This document shows, one piece after another, positions 45,401 to 57,087 of a stretch of DNA of 64,000 nucleotides. Positions within the stretch are counted from its first letter, which is position 1. Each line of letters begins with the position of its first letter. The position numbers and the translations under genes are program-made. The notes beneath the pieces were generated by a model. It saw nothing but the letters and a program-made list of their open reading frames with translations. It did no database searches and was not told the origin of the DNA. Origin of the DNA: Phragmites australis (lineage: Eukaryota > Streptophyta > Magnoliopsida > Poales > Poaceae); assembly GCF_958298935.1 (NCBI RefSeq), contig NC_084922.1:14510501-14574500 (forward strand). Reading direction: 5' to 3'.

Positions 45401-47294
45401 GTTATTTCGGTTCTGTCCAAATGGATCTACATCATTTATGATGCAATCAAACTCACACTGTTTCTCACAATTTGAGATCTGACAGAAGCTGGAGGAACAT
45501 AAACAGTGGTACCAGAGCCAACAATTGAAGTGAAAAGAAATATCAACAGTTCCATTGAAGGCAAAAATGGGACTAGTAGTGAGTACAGAGAAAAGACAAT
45601 GTGTCGCTAGAGTAGGAAAAGTGGAAAAGGGTATTCAGGGTGTTATTGATTTGTGCCCAAACCAACCTTGCAAAATTTGGCTAGCCCCAACAATTTAGAT
45701 TTCATTGGATGGTTGCCAAACCCATGTCCCTCATGTCCCATGCATTTTCTCGCCTATACTTGGCCAAATGAAAACAAAACCTTGGCAAAAGATATGGCTA
45801 GCCAAATTTTGGTAGGGCTTGTTTGGGCACAAACCAAACAAGCATTTATATCAAAGGTACTAAAAATTTTTGAAATTCGAAAATGACAGTCTAAAATAAT
45901 GCAGTCAAGTTAGGCCACTAGTAAACAGAACATTAAATCCATCTTCAAATGGAAAGCAGAGCTGTTTAGTTAAAAGGCTTGGCAAAGATAAAAGACTATA
46001 GTCCTTGCAAAAGTGTCACTCCAACAATAAATATTGTAACAAGGTAGTATGAATTGCAAGAGATGTTCTGCAACCAAAGTATGAAAGCTTTAGTAGGCAC
46101 ACTTGTGAGGAGCGATGTACTCCAGAGGGATGTGGTGCAAGCAAGTACATTATGTAGTACAGAGGCACTTGAATAGGCAATGCATCAAAGTGACTAGCGT
46201 GAGAATAAGCAGTAAGAGCTGTTCGGTGATATAAATTTAGGAAGTTCCCTCCATGAATTAAGCAAAACAAAATCTCCAACAACACACCAAAATTGAAAGA
46301 TCCACTAGTTCATGCTTGATGGAGTAAACGCTCCTGAGTTCCTGCCACTTCTTACTAGGACTATGATCTAAGGAAATCATGCTCTTTTACTAGCTATCCA
46401 CAGAACAACAACAATAAAGTCTTTGTCCCAAGCAAGTTGAAGTAGACTAGAGATAAAACCCACAAGATCTAACTAAAAAGATTGATGAGAAAATAATAAT
46501 AATAATAAATGTACTAGTAATAATAAAAAATAAAATAATAACGGTACAAGGAAACTGAAGTAAAATTTATGGTTCTGGCACGTGGATTGCTAACTTCCAC
46601 ACACTTCTATTCGTGGATAGTTCTTTAGAGATATTCCATTCCTTCAAGTCTCTCTTTACAGACTCCTCCTATGTTAAATTTGATCAACACCTGTCTCTCT
46701 TCACAGTATTAGCACGCCTTAGTATCCCGCTATGCACAGATAACTCTAGACTCTGAAGACCTCCGTTGAATATGTCCAAACCATTTCAACCGATGTCGGA
46801 CAAGTTTTTCTTCAATTGCCGCTACCCCTACCCTATCACGTATATCATCATTTCAGATCCGCATTGCCCACATTGCAACTCACGCATCAAGAACTGTATC
46901 TCCGCTAACGTCACATCTTTGCTCCTACAAAGCCATCCACTACGCTTCAAAGAAAATCTAAGCGGCCAAAGGGGAGGGCGCTCTACACAGATCCCTGATT
47001 CAAGCCCAAAAAAAAACAGAGAGAATTAAAATCGCGCCGGTCGAGCTCCACCGGCGGCCAGTTCACTGCGAACGACAAAGCTTTACGCATCGATGCCAGG
47101 CGAAATTAAAGAAGAGTACACGCATATTGGTCTCGGCACGCGGGATACCCGCCACAGATCGGTGAATACAGGCATATACAGAGAGCAGACCAAAACGCAA
47201 AGATCGAACCATTCAAAGGCGAATATGATGGAGTATTTGCAAGAAGATGGTTAGATGGAGGAGGGCGGCACTAGAGGACTCACTTCTTGAACAT
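42457..47294 (-). CDS. MCTS1: MCTS1 (MCT-1) homologue, PUA-domain translation re-initiation factor, with a 2-base lesion
   Basis: Minus-strand exons: 47284-47294, 44293-44374, 44128-44195, 43779-43874, 43437-43573, 43124-43191, 42713-42776, 42457-42474. They encode [51 protein letters not shown] plus [63 protein letters not shown] and MERLE-stop. These follow the family along its usual 181 residues: an N-terminal MCT1 domain then a PUA domain. In eukaryotes the protein pairs with DENR to recycle 40S subunits and allow re-initiation. All junctions are GT-AG and in phase except exon 4/5: exon 4 ends CA and exon 5 starts ATCCTGAT where the family needs GTATCCTGAT, so two bases are missing and the frame meets TGA at once. 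Either this copy is a recent pseudogene or the assembly has an error. Intron 1 is 2.9 kb and carries insertions. Confidence 0.9.
44662..44721. repeat. 30-bp perfect tandem duplication in MCTS1 intron 1
   Basis: TCATATGCTTTAAAACAATC followed by TGGAATGAAC occurs twice head to tail. A recent replication-slippage or repair duplication. Confidence 0.9.
45651..45832. mobile_element. MITE in MCTS1 intron 1
   Basis: Terminal inverted repeats TTGTGCCCAAAC (45651-45662) and GTTTGGGCACAA (45821-45832) are perfect. The pairing continues inward through CAAAATTTGGCTAGCC on the left and GGCTAGCCAAATTTTG on the right. About 182 bp with no coding capacity. The target duplication is not clear, so the superfamily is open. 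Confidence 0.75.
46560..46980 (-). pseudogene. LINE reverse transcriptase C-terminal fragment
   Basis: On the minus strand the segment reads [20 protein letters not shown] then RR, followed across stops by words equivalent to NVKRGRG...VCKERLEG and an ending NPRARTI. This is the C-terminal tail of plant non-LTR reverse transcriptases (motif [13 protein letters not shown]). Several stops and frame changes. It lies in MCTS1 intron 1, in the same orientation as the gene. Confidence 0.75.
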
Positions 47295-47700
47295 GGTGCG
47301 GAGATTTCTGCTTCTTCTCTCCCTTCCTTCGTCCTCTCTTTGCTCAGCTTGGGAATGAAGCGGATGAGATAATAGGGCAGGGCGACCCTATGGAGAAGCA
47401 GGGAGAGGAGAGATGCGGCCCCAGGCACGCCGCTACTGTACCAAGTTCATAAAATCGTTTGTATCTCCAAAACCGCTCGCCTACAGACACCAAAAATCAG
47501 TAAAAAATTATTCAAAATTCGCTCGATTAAATTTAAAATTTAGTGAGAATTTAGACCAACTCAACCGAACGGTAACCGGTCGGTTTGCTATGGTTACCGA
47601 TTGCATTTAGCGATTTATCAAACGGTTTTTTTTAATTTTTTAATTGTCGGTAACCGTCCAAAGTCGTCGTTCGGTTTTAACGATTTATCAAGTGATTTTT
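47295..47700. other. 5' leader and promoter region of the MCTS1 gene
   Basis: Upstream of the minus-strand ATG at 47294, whose context CGCACCATGT is reasonable. No clear TATA box. Beyond 47430 the sequence is AT-rich and contains two ACGGTAACCGGTCGG/GGTAACCG-type words. Confidence 0.4.
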
Positions 47701-48490
47701 TCGAATTTTAGTGAAATTTTAAAAAAATAAAAATAGCTTAACCTTATAAAATAATTAACTAATTTATCTGAGCTTCAAATCAAGTAAAACAAATTTGATT
47801 AGTTTGTTTGTAACATGATATACATAATAAAAATATTTATACTCATAAAAAAAAGTTGAATATTTTCTATGAGAAAATGTATTTGTTAAACCTAGTTAAA
47901 TATATAGTTTACTCTTTGCTAATCCAAAAATCATAAAACCAATTTTGTTAGTCTTCTTACATGATCCTATGTTTTTTAAAAATACATAAACTCATAAAAT
48001 AGTTATTGTTACATGTAGGATTATGTAAATATGTTACAACTAGATTAACTCATAACTAACTCATCACACCTCTAAAATTAGTGAAACCACTTTTATTAGT
48101 TTACTTATACTATGTTTTATGTGGGAAAAATAATGATAGATATAAAAAAGTTAATTACAGTGATGTTTCTTAACATATTCGTTTTATGCTTGTGAATTTT
48201 GTAAAAATTATGGAGAAATTAATAAAATTTTAAATAAAATGAAACTAATTTTAAAGATCATCTTAAGATACTTCCTATATAAAAAATATGTATTTATATG
48301 TTAAGTTTTTTCTTAACATAAGTTAATAAATAAGCTGCACGCTTTAACTTTGTTTTTAAACTTTCTCCCTATAAAATATGATGCAAACGATATTATTTTT
48401 GAAATTTTTTTTACATAAGGTTTTAAAATTTTCTCTAGTTTTTTAGAATTTTTTTATTTTTATTTTTTAAAAAAAAATAATTTAAATTTA
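47700..48490. repeat. Diverged relative of the Mutator-like element at 18640
   Basis: 47920-48120 aligns by eye with 18945-19140: shared words include AATCCAAAAATCAT, TAGTCTTCTTACATGATCCT, TCATAACTAA and TAGTGAAACCACTTTTATTA. Outer arms are too decayed to fix ends or target duplication. Confidence 0.6.
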
Positions 48491-48630
48491 AAAATCGATC
48501 GATTTTTATTATCGATAGGATGTGGTAAACTCAGTTACCGTGATTTTCAATAGTAACTGAACTGTGAGTTCGGGCGTGCGGATGGCAACACGGATGCAGC
48601 AAGCCGAATCAGGCGGGCCTAGAAGACTAG

Positions 48631-48858
48631 GGGCTACTTTGGATTGCGCCCAAGAGCCGCCCTGCCATTTTTTGGTATTGGCTATTCTCAGGTGCAGCTG
48701 TTTTGATTGATCATCAACTTTTGGCTCGCCCACACTCATATTTACTCACACAGTCAATTTCACACTAATGTGCAGACGAGACTTGGGTGGCGGAATCATG
48801 CCAATTATTTGGCAAGCCGACCTTTAGCAGGGCAGGCACTTGCGCGATCCAAATGAGT
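48631..48858. mobile_element. Probable MITE with imperfect inverted ends
   Basis: The left end CTACTTTGGATTGCGCCCAA and, reverse-complemented, the right end CTCATTTGGATCGCGCAA pair, and pairing continues through GCCCTGC on both sides. About 228 bp. No clear target duplication. Confidence 0.45.
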
Positions 48859-50901
48859 CATATGACTTGTGAGATAAGGCCTGCTACAAGTAGTGTTACG
48901 GATAGGGCCGACAATAGGTGTGATAGGTACGAGTAGTATTTATTTATATTTTAGTTTTTATTTCGTTCATGGGTAAATCCGTTGCCTGCGACCCACGGAT
49001 GGTAGGGAGGATGGTGGTGGCAACGGTAGCGCAGGGCGAAGCAGGAAGGTGCTGGGCAGCAACGTGGATCAGGGCTGGACGACGGCACACGCATGGCTCG
49101 GGGTGAGGAGGGGCTGAGCGACGACGGCAACGCGAGGCAGGCTCGGGGTGGAGCGGGGCTAGGCGGGGGCGACACGGGGCTAGCGGCGGCGGTGTGGCAC
49201 TGGGTGGGGAGGGGCTGGGTAGCGGCGGCAACGCAGGGCAGATTGGCGGCGGTGAGGCTTGACCGCTCGGGGCTGGTGATGATGGTGCGACTCAAAGCGG
49301 GGAGGGGCTAGGCAGTGATGATGCGACTCGGGGCGAGGCTGGGCGACACTCGGATGGTGTGGTGGTGCCCGGTGACGGATGGGTGGCGCGGTAGCGCGTG
49401 GTGGCAACAGGCAGCAGGGAGCCAGCCAGGAAGGTGGGCTAAGTGGCGGCAGGGGGTTAGGTTGGTTGGGGTTGGAGTTGGAATATAAGGGTTAGGAAAA
49501 GTATGACACATGTGTCATATATATTGACGGGTAAACGGGTTTCGTATATATGGGTATGTCTTATCTATATCTGTACTCGTATATCCGTCGAGTAGTGATT
49601 TGAGCCTACAAACATACTCGCAAGTAGCAAATAAGGAACAAATCTGACTCTATTATAATATTTACTTACAGATAAACGGGTAAAACTTTCATATCTAGCT
49701 ACAACCAATCTCTTCTGTCGTGGAAATATGGAATCATAAGCACTCTAGTAGTGAACACGAGAATTTCATAGGTTCATTTGAATTTCGGGGAAAACATATT
49801 TTAAAATCCGAACATTCCAAATAAGGATTAAATTGTGGTTGGTAAGCACAGCTCGCTGCGAGGCACATATGAAATGGAATTGCTGCGCACCGCATGCGCT
49901 CGGAAACGATCGAGTGCACAGGGGTGCCACCTAATGTCGGGATAAAGCTGGTGTTGTTCTTTTTTTTTCTCCCCAAGTCCTGTTCCGTTCTCTACCTAAA
50001 CCACATGTGGCATGAAGCATTAAATGCAGGTGGAGGGCAAAGGAAGGTGGCGGCAAGTGGTTGCGGTGTCACCGGAGGAGGCTGTGCTTCCACCAAGAAC
50101 ATTGCATCGCTGCCATCGGGTGGTATGTTGCCCAACCCTAATTTTTAGGATGTAGAAAACCTTTGATCTTTGATTATAAGATTGGGGATGTGAAATATTT
50201 TTATCTATTAATTGGAAGCTAGGGATGCAAAAAGTTTTGGATTTATGAGTTGTAAGTTTATGAATTTTGGGTGGAATGCTTTTCAAGATGAGGTAGATAG
50301 TTCTGGATCTATATATGATTTAAAAGTTTTAATCCACAAACCGAAAGGTTGAATTTTTTCAGTGGAAAGCTTGAACGTTTTAATTTGAATACAAAGATTT
50401 GTTTTGTTTTGGGGAAATTTTAATTTTCTGGAGTTGAAATATAGAGAATGAAGACATACGTGGGTTCACGTTCTAGTGAGTGTGCACAGCTTCATGTTGC
50501 AACGCATGCACATTCCATGAAAACAAAAAACATATGACTAGTAGTCAACCCGTGAGGGAACGTACCTGTTTCTTTGGACATGTCGCTAATTAATCAGGTG
50601 CCAGTCATGCTATGAGGCTTCTCTTTAACCCATTTCGCGCCCACTACAGGCGACACACGCTCAGGGCCCAACTAAGGGGGCAACTACCTAGTGGTTGACC
50701 ACTAGTTAGCCAATTATTGGTCAGTAGAAAGTACCCACCTAAAATAGAAACACAATGTCTTCCTTCTTTTCCAAACTAATGCAGTTTCTTCGTCTTACCC
50801 CAGTGTTATTCCCAATCCTACCCTGCCTTACCGTAGCACTCACCCCTGCCTACCTCGCCGCCGTTACTGCTCCTCTCACGTCTCGCCACCGTGGCCCAGC
50901 T
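48859..50901. other. Unassigned; GC-rich low-complexity block and AT-rich flank
   Basis: 49000-49450 is GC-rich with repeated GGGGCT, GGCGGC and GATGATG words. GGGTAAACGGGT- and CTCGTATATCCG-type words on its right recall repeat-element ends. 49890-50160 and 50570-50900 show no recognisable protein. An (ATT)n tract lies at 50936-50957 inside the following LTR. Confidence 0.35.
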
Positions 50902-52790
50902 TGTTGGAATTATGTGATTTTTTACATTTATTATCTTATTATTATTATTATTATTATTTATGAAGCATTTACAAATTAATGAGAGGAAGAAGTTACACTC
51001 TTATTACTAATCAATGTGGAAGAAGTTAACGAATACATTACGTGAGAAAAACACAATGGATTCAATTGTGGTTGCGTAATAGAAACATAATACTTACTGA
51101 TAGAGAATTAGCTCGAGGAATAGATCACTCGAGGTGCCAAGAACAGTTGCACTCGAACACATTAGTAGAAATACTTGTTTTGAGATTATGCTAATGGAAA
51201 CAAATCATGCAGTGTTTTGACCCTGGGTATAGTTAGGGTGGAATATCCAAGTTTCCTTTACAGGATCGACTCTGTGAGCTGTTAACTCGTGTGATCAAAG
51301 TGACCAATCTCATGCTTCATTAGATCACAACACATGACTCACGACACGTGTGCTAGGGAACAAGAATAAGGTGGAATAAGACTAATGTGGAATAAGACTG
51401 ATAAATCGGTCTATCTAATCATGGTTAAGATTAGACATGGTGAGTTATAATGGTCTTGGTTAGTCTGATTTGAAAACAGGTGGATGGTTTTCAGGTGAGG
51501 AATATTTATATAGGTCCCATCCTCTAACCTCACATGGCATTGTGAGCGGCACCACGGAAAGGGCCGAGGGATAGGGGATATGCCATTTCTTCCTCAGTAC
51601 AACACATACTTTGAGCCTAGGCTCATGTCTGGAACTCCAACATTGACATCAGAGCTAGGTTAAGATCGGCATCTCTTATCTTCTTTGCTTCCTCGGTCCA
51701 TCGGTGAGGAGGGCAAGCATAGGTGTGACATTCTTCTTCTAGCACTTGTGGAGGACAATGATATTCTTCTTCCTCTTGTGTGCGTGACAACATCGTCAAC
51801 AAAATATGTAATCACTTTTGTGGAACTTACAAACGAATGGAATTTCTCATCTTCAACACAATATTTTAGTAATATTTCTGCTACACACCATGGAATCCAT
51901 TGGCGTGTTTGCTGAATTGGTTAAGAAAACTGCAAATTAGGTGGCTCCAATTTCACGGTACGGAAAAGAAAAAATCATGTTTTTGTTTACAGATGAGAAT
52001 CTTGATTATATTCTTAAAACAAATGAACTGGTAGAGCTAGATGAAGATGCTAGTGATGAAAATAAGAATAAATATTATGATCATGAAAATTGTACTAGAG
52101 ATAACAAGAAATCACATTTTTATCTTAGGATTTATGACTAATGCTTTGGCTGCAGAATATGAGCTCCATCACAATGCATGTAGAATTATGTGTGTACTGG
52201 GCCATGATTTTGGCGAAGTTCTCTTATCAAAGTGCTTGGTATTGTTAATCATTTTCTAACCACAAAGATGTCTAAAGAAACACATATCAATGATCATCTC
52301 AAAGAACTTTGTATTGTAGCAGAGGAACTAAAACTGCAGGGTACCCCTTTACATAACAAGTGCAAGTGATGGTAGTTTTTAAACTCTTTGCCAAACTCGT
52401 GGAAAAATTTAAAGTTTCTTTTTGTTACTCTGGATGATCTCTCATTACACTTTAAGATATTACTTGCAGCTTGAAGAGGATCGGAAAATTTCAAGAGGAA
52501 AGGATAAAGTGCCTTATAATTCTGAATTACATTTTGGTGAGGCGAGGAGGAGAAATAAGATCAATTGGCAAAAGAGGAAAAGCAAAGGGGACCTGAGGGA
52601 GCATATAGACAAGAAATGTGCTCGTTATGACCATGTAAATAGAAGCATCTCTGATCAAAATAGGGGATCATCAAATAAATTGAAGTGTCATAACTGTGGA
52701 GATTTTAGCCACTTCAGGGTTGAATGCAGAAAAAAGAGGCATGTTAACGAACACAAGGGATCAACTTTCACGAAGACACCATAATTTTAT
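50902..52790 (+). mobile_element. Truncated Ty1/copia: 5' LTR, primer site and gag only
   Basis: LTR about 741 bp, from TGTTGGAATTATGTGATT (50902) to CTCCAACA (51642), followed by TTGACATCAGAGC, a mutated tRNA-iMet primer site (TTGGTATCAGAGC). gag remnants follow, including THINDHLKELCIVAEELKLQ and a CCHC zinc knuckle CHNCGDFSHFRVEC near 52690-52730. Stops and frame changes lie between them. No pol and no 3' LTR were found, so the element is truncated at about 52790. Confidence 0.75.
52422..52784 (+). pseudogene. copia gag C-terminal part with zinc knuckle
   Basis: Open stretch of 120 codons, beginning mid-gag and ending after the knuckle C-X2-C-X4-H-X4-C (CHNCGDFSHFRVEC). A Lys/Arg-rich segment precedes it. 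Non-functional without upstream frame and pol. Confidence 0.75.
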
Positions 52791-53499
52791 TCTGTTCTTA
52801 AAATGGCATAAATTGCAATGGAAAACATAGGACATAATCCGCCTTTGAGTTCTGGCCAGCAAACTTCTACAGACCACTACAAACAGTACACTACTCCAAA
52901 AATAATTAAATTTTACCATAAGCTAGATTACAATATTATCTACAACTTTATTTTTTACAAGAATATTCATAACAATCATTAAAGCCTCTAAATCTACCCA
53001 CGAACTGAAACTGAACCCTGAATCTAACTCCTCTACACAACACACTTCCAATCTCTATTGCATCCAATCTACTTAGCCAAAAATTCTGGAATAATTACAA
53101 AGACTAGGTCTTTGAGTCATCTACAACTTTCTTATTCATTAGTTCTACAGGAGAAATCATCTTCGTCACCTAAACACCAAAATAGCAGCATTGCCTGATT
53201 GGACTGCGCGTAGAACATTGATTATGCGCAAAACGATGATTTCCCCTAGATGACCCACCTCTAATAACGAGCCAAATACCTAAGATCATCTTAAAATAGA
53301 GGAGAAATGGTAGTTCTCCTGCCGGTTCGAGAAAAAAAAATAGAGGAGAAATGCAGAGATTCCATACCTAGGTCATACATGCATGAATCTCTATCCTTCC
53401 TTCCTTCTCTCTTCCTCTTCTCCTTCCTTCTTCCTGCCCCCTTTTCTCTTCATGTTTGGTATTGTAGCACATGATACTATAGCACGATAGCTGTAGGGG
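52791..53499. other. Unassigned sequence between two copia elements
   Basis: No gene or repeat edge recognised. A 16-base segment (AATAGAGGAGAAATG) is repeated at about 53296 and 53339. Confidence 0.35.
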
Positions 53500-55222
53500 T
53501 GTAGCAAAAATAGCCCTATTAAATTATGATTGTGATTTTGGTGATTAACGATAACATAATCAATAGCAATAATATACTTGTCAAGAATATATGTTAGTAG
53601 GTCTCATAGATGCAATACATGAAGAAGTCACCGCAGCCGGAACAAAGTTTGATCGAATTGAAGAAGTCCCAAGAAGATTTACCTCACTGGATGGTCTGGT
53701 GCTTTGGGTGTTGAACTCACCGAGGCATATTTGACAAAGGGGGAGAGAGGCCTGAAGACCTCACCAGAAGGTCCGGTGATTAGCAAGTGTGCTTACTGGA
53801 GAAATTCTTTCAGAGAAGGGTGTCGTGCTGCAGAATGGAGGCTAAGCCTCATCGGATAATCCGGTGATCAAAGCATGAAAACACCGGAGTATTTCTATCC
53901 AAAATGCTAAATGGAACAACCCACCGAAAAGTCTGGTGACCAGAGGAATATACACACTGGAGTATTTTCACAAGAGAAGTTTGCAGCTGTGGAAGATCGA
54001 AGATCAACACACCGGAAGGTCCGTGATGAAGCAAGGCTACACTAGAAAATATACTGGACAATGAACAGAGCAAAGAGGCAGAACGAAGTTCAAGGCATCG
54101 GATAGTCCGGTGATGAAGTGATGTGCACTGGATGCTAACACCGGAGCAATTTACACAAAGAAAAAGAAAATGCTCGGATGGTTCAAAATAACTCATCGGA
54201 TAGTCCGGTGATCGAGATGAAGTATATACTGGAGTGTCTAATATTCACAGAGGCTTGAGTGGGGTTCCAACAACTAGTTTGTGAGAGTGTACTCACTGAA
54301 TAATCTGGTGTTAGTACTATTGTTCTCACCGGATCATCTGGTGTTAATAATTTTTCTTGAGTCGTTGGGTTAATGGCTAGTGCACGGGTTTAGAGCTATA
54401 AATACCCCTTCACTCAGTCATTTGATGGTGTGGCATGCTGCTGAAGTCTAGAGGAAGCTCATACACACTTGAGAAAACATCCAAGCCACCAAAATGCTTA
54501 AAGTGGTTATCCAAGGTGATTAAGTATTAGATTAGTGAGTGATTAGTGCTTATAGGCCTAGAGAGAGTGTTGCTAGGTGATTGCTACCTAGAGAATGGAT
54601 CAAGGAGTGATCTAATCTTGTACCAAATAGTACATCGGCGCCTTAGAGTCTTGGTGACTCGCTAGCATCTTGGACCTTGGTGGATCAAGCTTGTTGACCC
54701 TCTGACTTGGTGTAAAGCGGAGGCAAGACACGTGTACGGGGACATAGAGACCCTTTCCTTGATGGCTCAAACTCCAAAGTGATCATGACGGTAAGGAACC
54801 GGAAGAGAGGCTAGTGGCGAGACTTTTCCTTGGTGGCTTGGTGGCTCATCTGGGTGAAAGCCTTGTCTTTGTGACTTGGTGGATCAAGAGCCGTGACCGG
54901 GTGCCGACTGAGAGCATATCCTTTATAGAGCTCCAATATGGACTAGGGGTGACATTCATGCCATCGATACTATGGGATAAAAATCTCTTATACCGAATTT
55001 TCTCTATCTATCTTATTTACGTTTCCATATTTACATTCTTGCAATTTATCTTCTTAGATAGGTTGCAAGTGATTTGATTGGTAGAGTAGACTCACTAGAT
55101 AAACCTAGAGCACATTTAGATAGAAATTGATATAGGTTTATCTTGTGTAGTTTTTGGAGCTGTATAGATTCTAAGTGTCATAATTCACCCTCCCTCTTCT
55201 TAGAACGTCATCGATCCATTCA
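53500..55222 (+). repeat. 5' LTR of the SIRE-type copia, with palindromic motifs
   Basis: About 1723 bp. Between 53.68 and 54.35 kb it carries some nine imperfect copies of a palindromic word related to CACCGGATNGTCCGGTG, spaced roughly 70-100 bp. Most copies have decayed by single transitions. Confidence 0.8.
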
Positions 55223-55379
55223 ATTGGTATTAGAGCTATGGCTCACATCTAGCTTTTCAATTTATGTTAGAGCTTTACACTTTTCACAAGGTTTCGCCAA
55301 TTCAAGTGGCATTTGAGCCTTAGTCTCATTGTGATCGGTTAGGCTTCACTGTCTAGTGAGTTATGGCGTTCAGGGTTGG

Positions 55380-57087
55380 GATGAATTCCCATAGTGCTCT
55401 ACTTTTCGATGGCACAAACTTTCTCTGGTGAAAAATTCTAATGACTTGTTATTTATAAGCTCGAGGGGTTAGATGTTTGGAGAGACACCAAGAAAGGGAT
55501 GAGGCAACACATCACTAATAAGGAGAGGCAATTAGATGCATTTGCAAAGAGTATCCTTTTATCATCTATATGTGTTGATGTATTTAATCGTATTTATTCT
55601 CTCACCAATGCACATAATATTTAGACTAGTATTATTGGAATACAAGAAGGCACAAAGGATGTGCACAATGAGAAATATTATGTGCTTGTTACTAAGCTCA
55701 ATGGCATCAAGCAACTACCACATGAAAGTGCTAATGATATGTACTCACATTTGAATATTCTTGTCAATGAGATCAATGGGTTAGGTTTAACACCAATTGA
55801 AGATAATCAAGTGGTGAGAAGAATACTTCAAGTTCTTTTTCCAAAGTATAAGTTGATAGTCTCCATCATCTACGACAATAATGATATAAGAAGATGACTC
55901 TAAGTCAAGTGCTCGGCAAGATCACCACCCATGAGATGACAATGGATATAGGGGTGGAAGCTTCTTTCTCATCCAACACAAAGAACTTTGCTCTCACAAG
56001 CATTCAAGCTCAATACCAACACATGAAGGCAAGGACGAGGAGACAAGAGCAAGAGTCAAGCTCAAGTGAAGATGACGGAGATGAAGATGAAAAGAGCTAT
56101 GAATAGGATGATCAAAGTACATCAAGTGATGATAAAATTGATCCAAAGATGATCAAGCTCTTCTCAAGGATAGAGAAAAACATTAAGAGGATCAATGCCA
56201 AAGTTGATCATTCTATCTCCATTGAAAACTTAGTCAACACAATTGATCATATCAAGAAGGAGAAGAAGACCAAGAACAAGAGGGAGAAAAGGGGAAGAGC
56301 CAAGACATTCGCAAGCATAGAAAAATGGATGAGCAACGATGAAGAGTCAAGTTCAAGTGATGAAAGCTTCACCATCCTCCCCTTCAAGAAGAGTTCTTCC
56401 TCAAGGTCATCATCACGCAAATTGACACGTAAGTCATCTCACAAGTGCCTTATGGCTAAAGGTATGGATAGAAATATAAATGATGATGAATTCGATGAGA
56501 ATTCTCCTTCCTATGATGAAACCCTTCATTTTATCAATGAGCAACAAAGGGTTCTTAAAAAACAATCTAAAGAGCTTAAGAAATTTAATGTACTTAATGA
56601 TATTCATGCTACATTTGTTTCTAATTATGATCAATTATTGAGCAAATTCAATTTTCTAAATAAAGAGCATGATGAGCTTAAGGCTAAATTTAAGTGTATT
56701 GAATCTCAAACTAAGGTCCCTTTTAAGTAATATATCTCTCTATTTAATTTCAATCATAAGGTAGATGCTTTTTACTTCTTATGATTATTTAATTATTTTA
56801 TCTAGATCACCCTTTTGTAATAAGATTTGTATTGATAATATTGTTACAGAATCATCTAATAACCTCATTGCGCAAGATAATGATGAGATTAAGCAAAAAG
56901 TGGAGAAGCTCAAGAAGGATTTAGCGAGTTTAAAGGGCAAATGACATGTCCAAGCTCCTCAAGATAATCTTGCTTTCATGGTGAAGAAGCTTACGGAGGA
57001 GTCCACTGTGACATACTTCAAATGCCATCAAGAAGGCCACAGGTTCTTTCAATGCAAGCAAGTGAAGAAGGAGACCAAGGAGAAGAA
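55380..57087 (+). pseudogene. SIRE-type copia gag, first part
   Basis: Frames at 55536-55897 contain DAFAKSILLSSICVDVF, YYVLVTKLNGIKQLPHESAN and a NQVVRRILQVLFPKY segment typical of the copia gag core. Then come SSSSEDDGDEDEK and a 193-codon Lys/Ser-rich open frame (56149-56730) with probable coiled coil. At about 57003-57060 YFKCHQEGHRFFQC is a zinc knuckle whose first Cys has become Tyr. Stops at about 55375, 55890 and 56104 break the frame. Confidence 0.8.
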
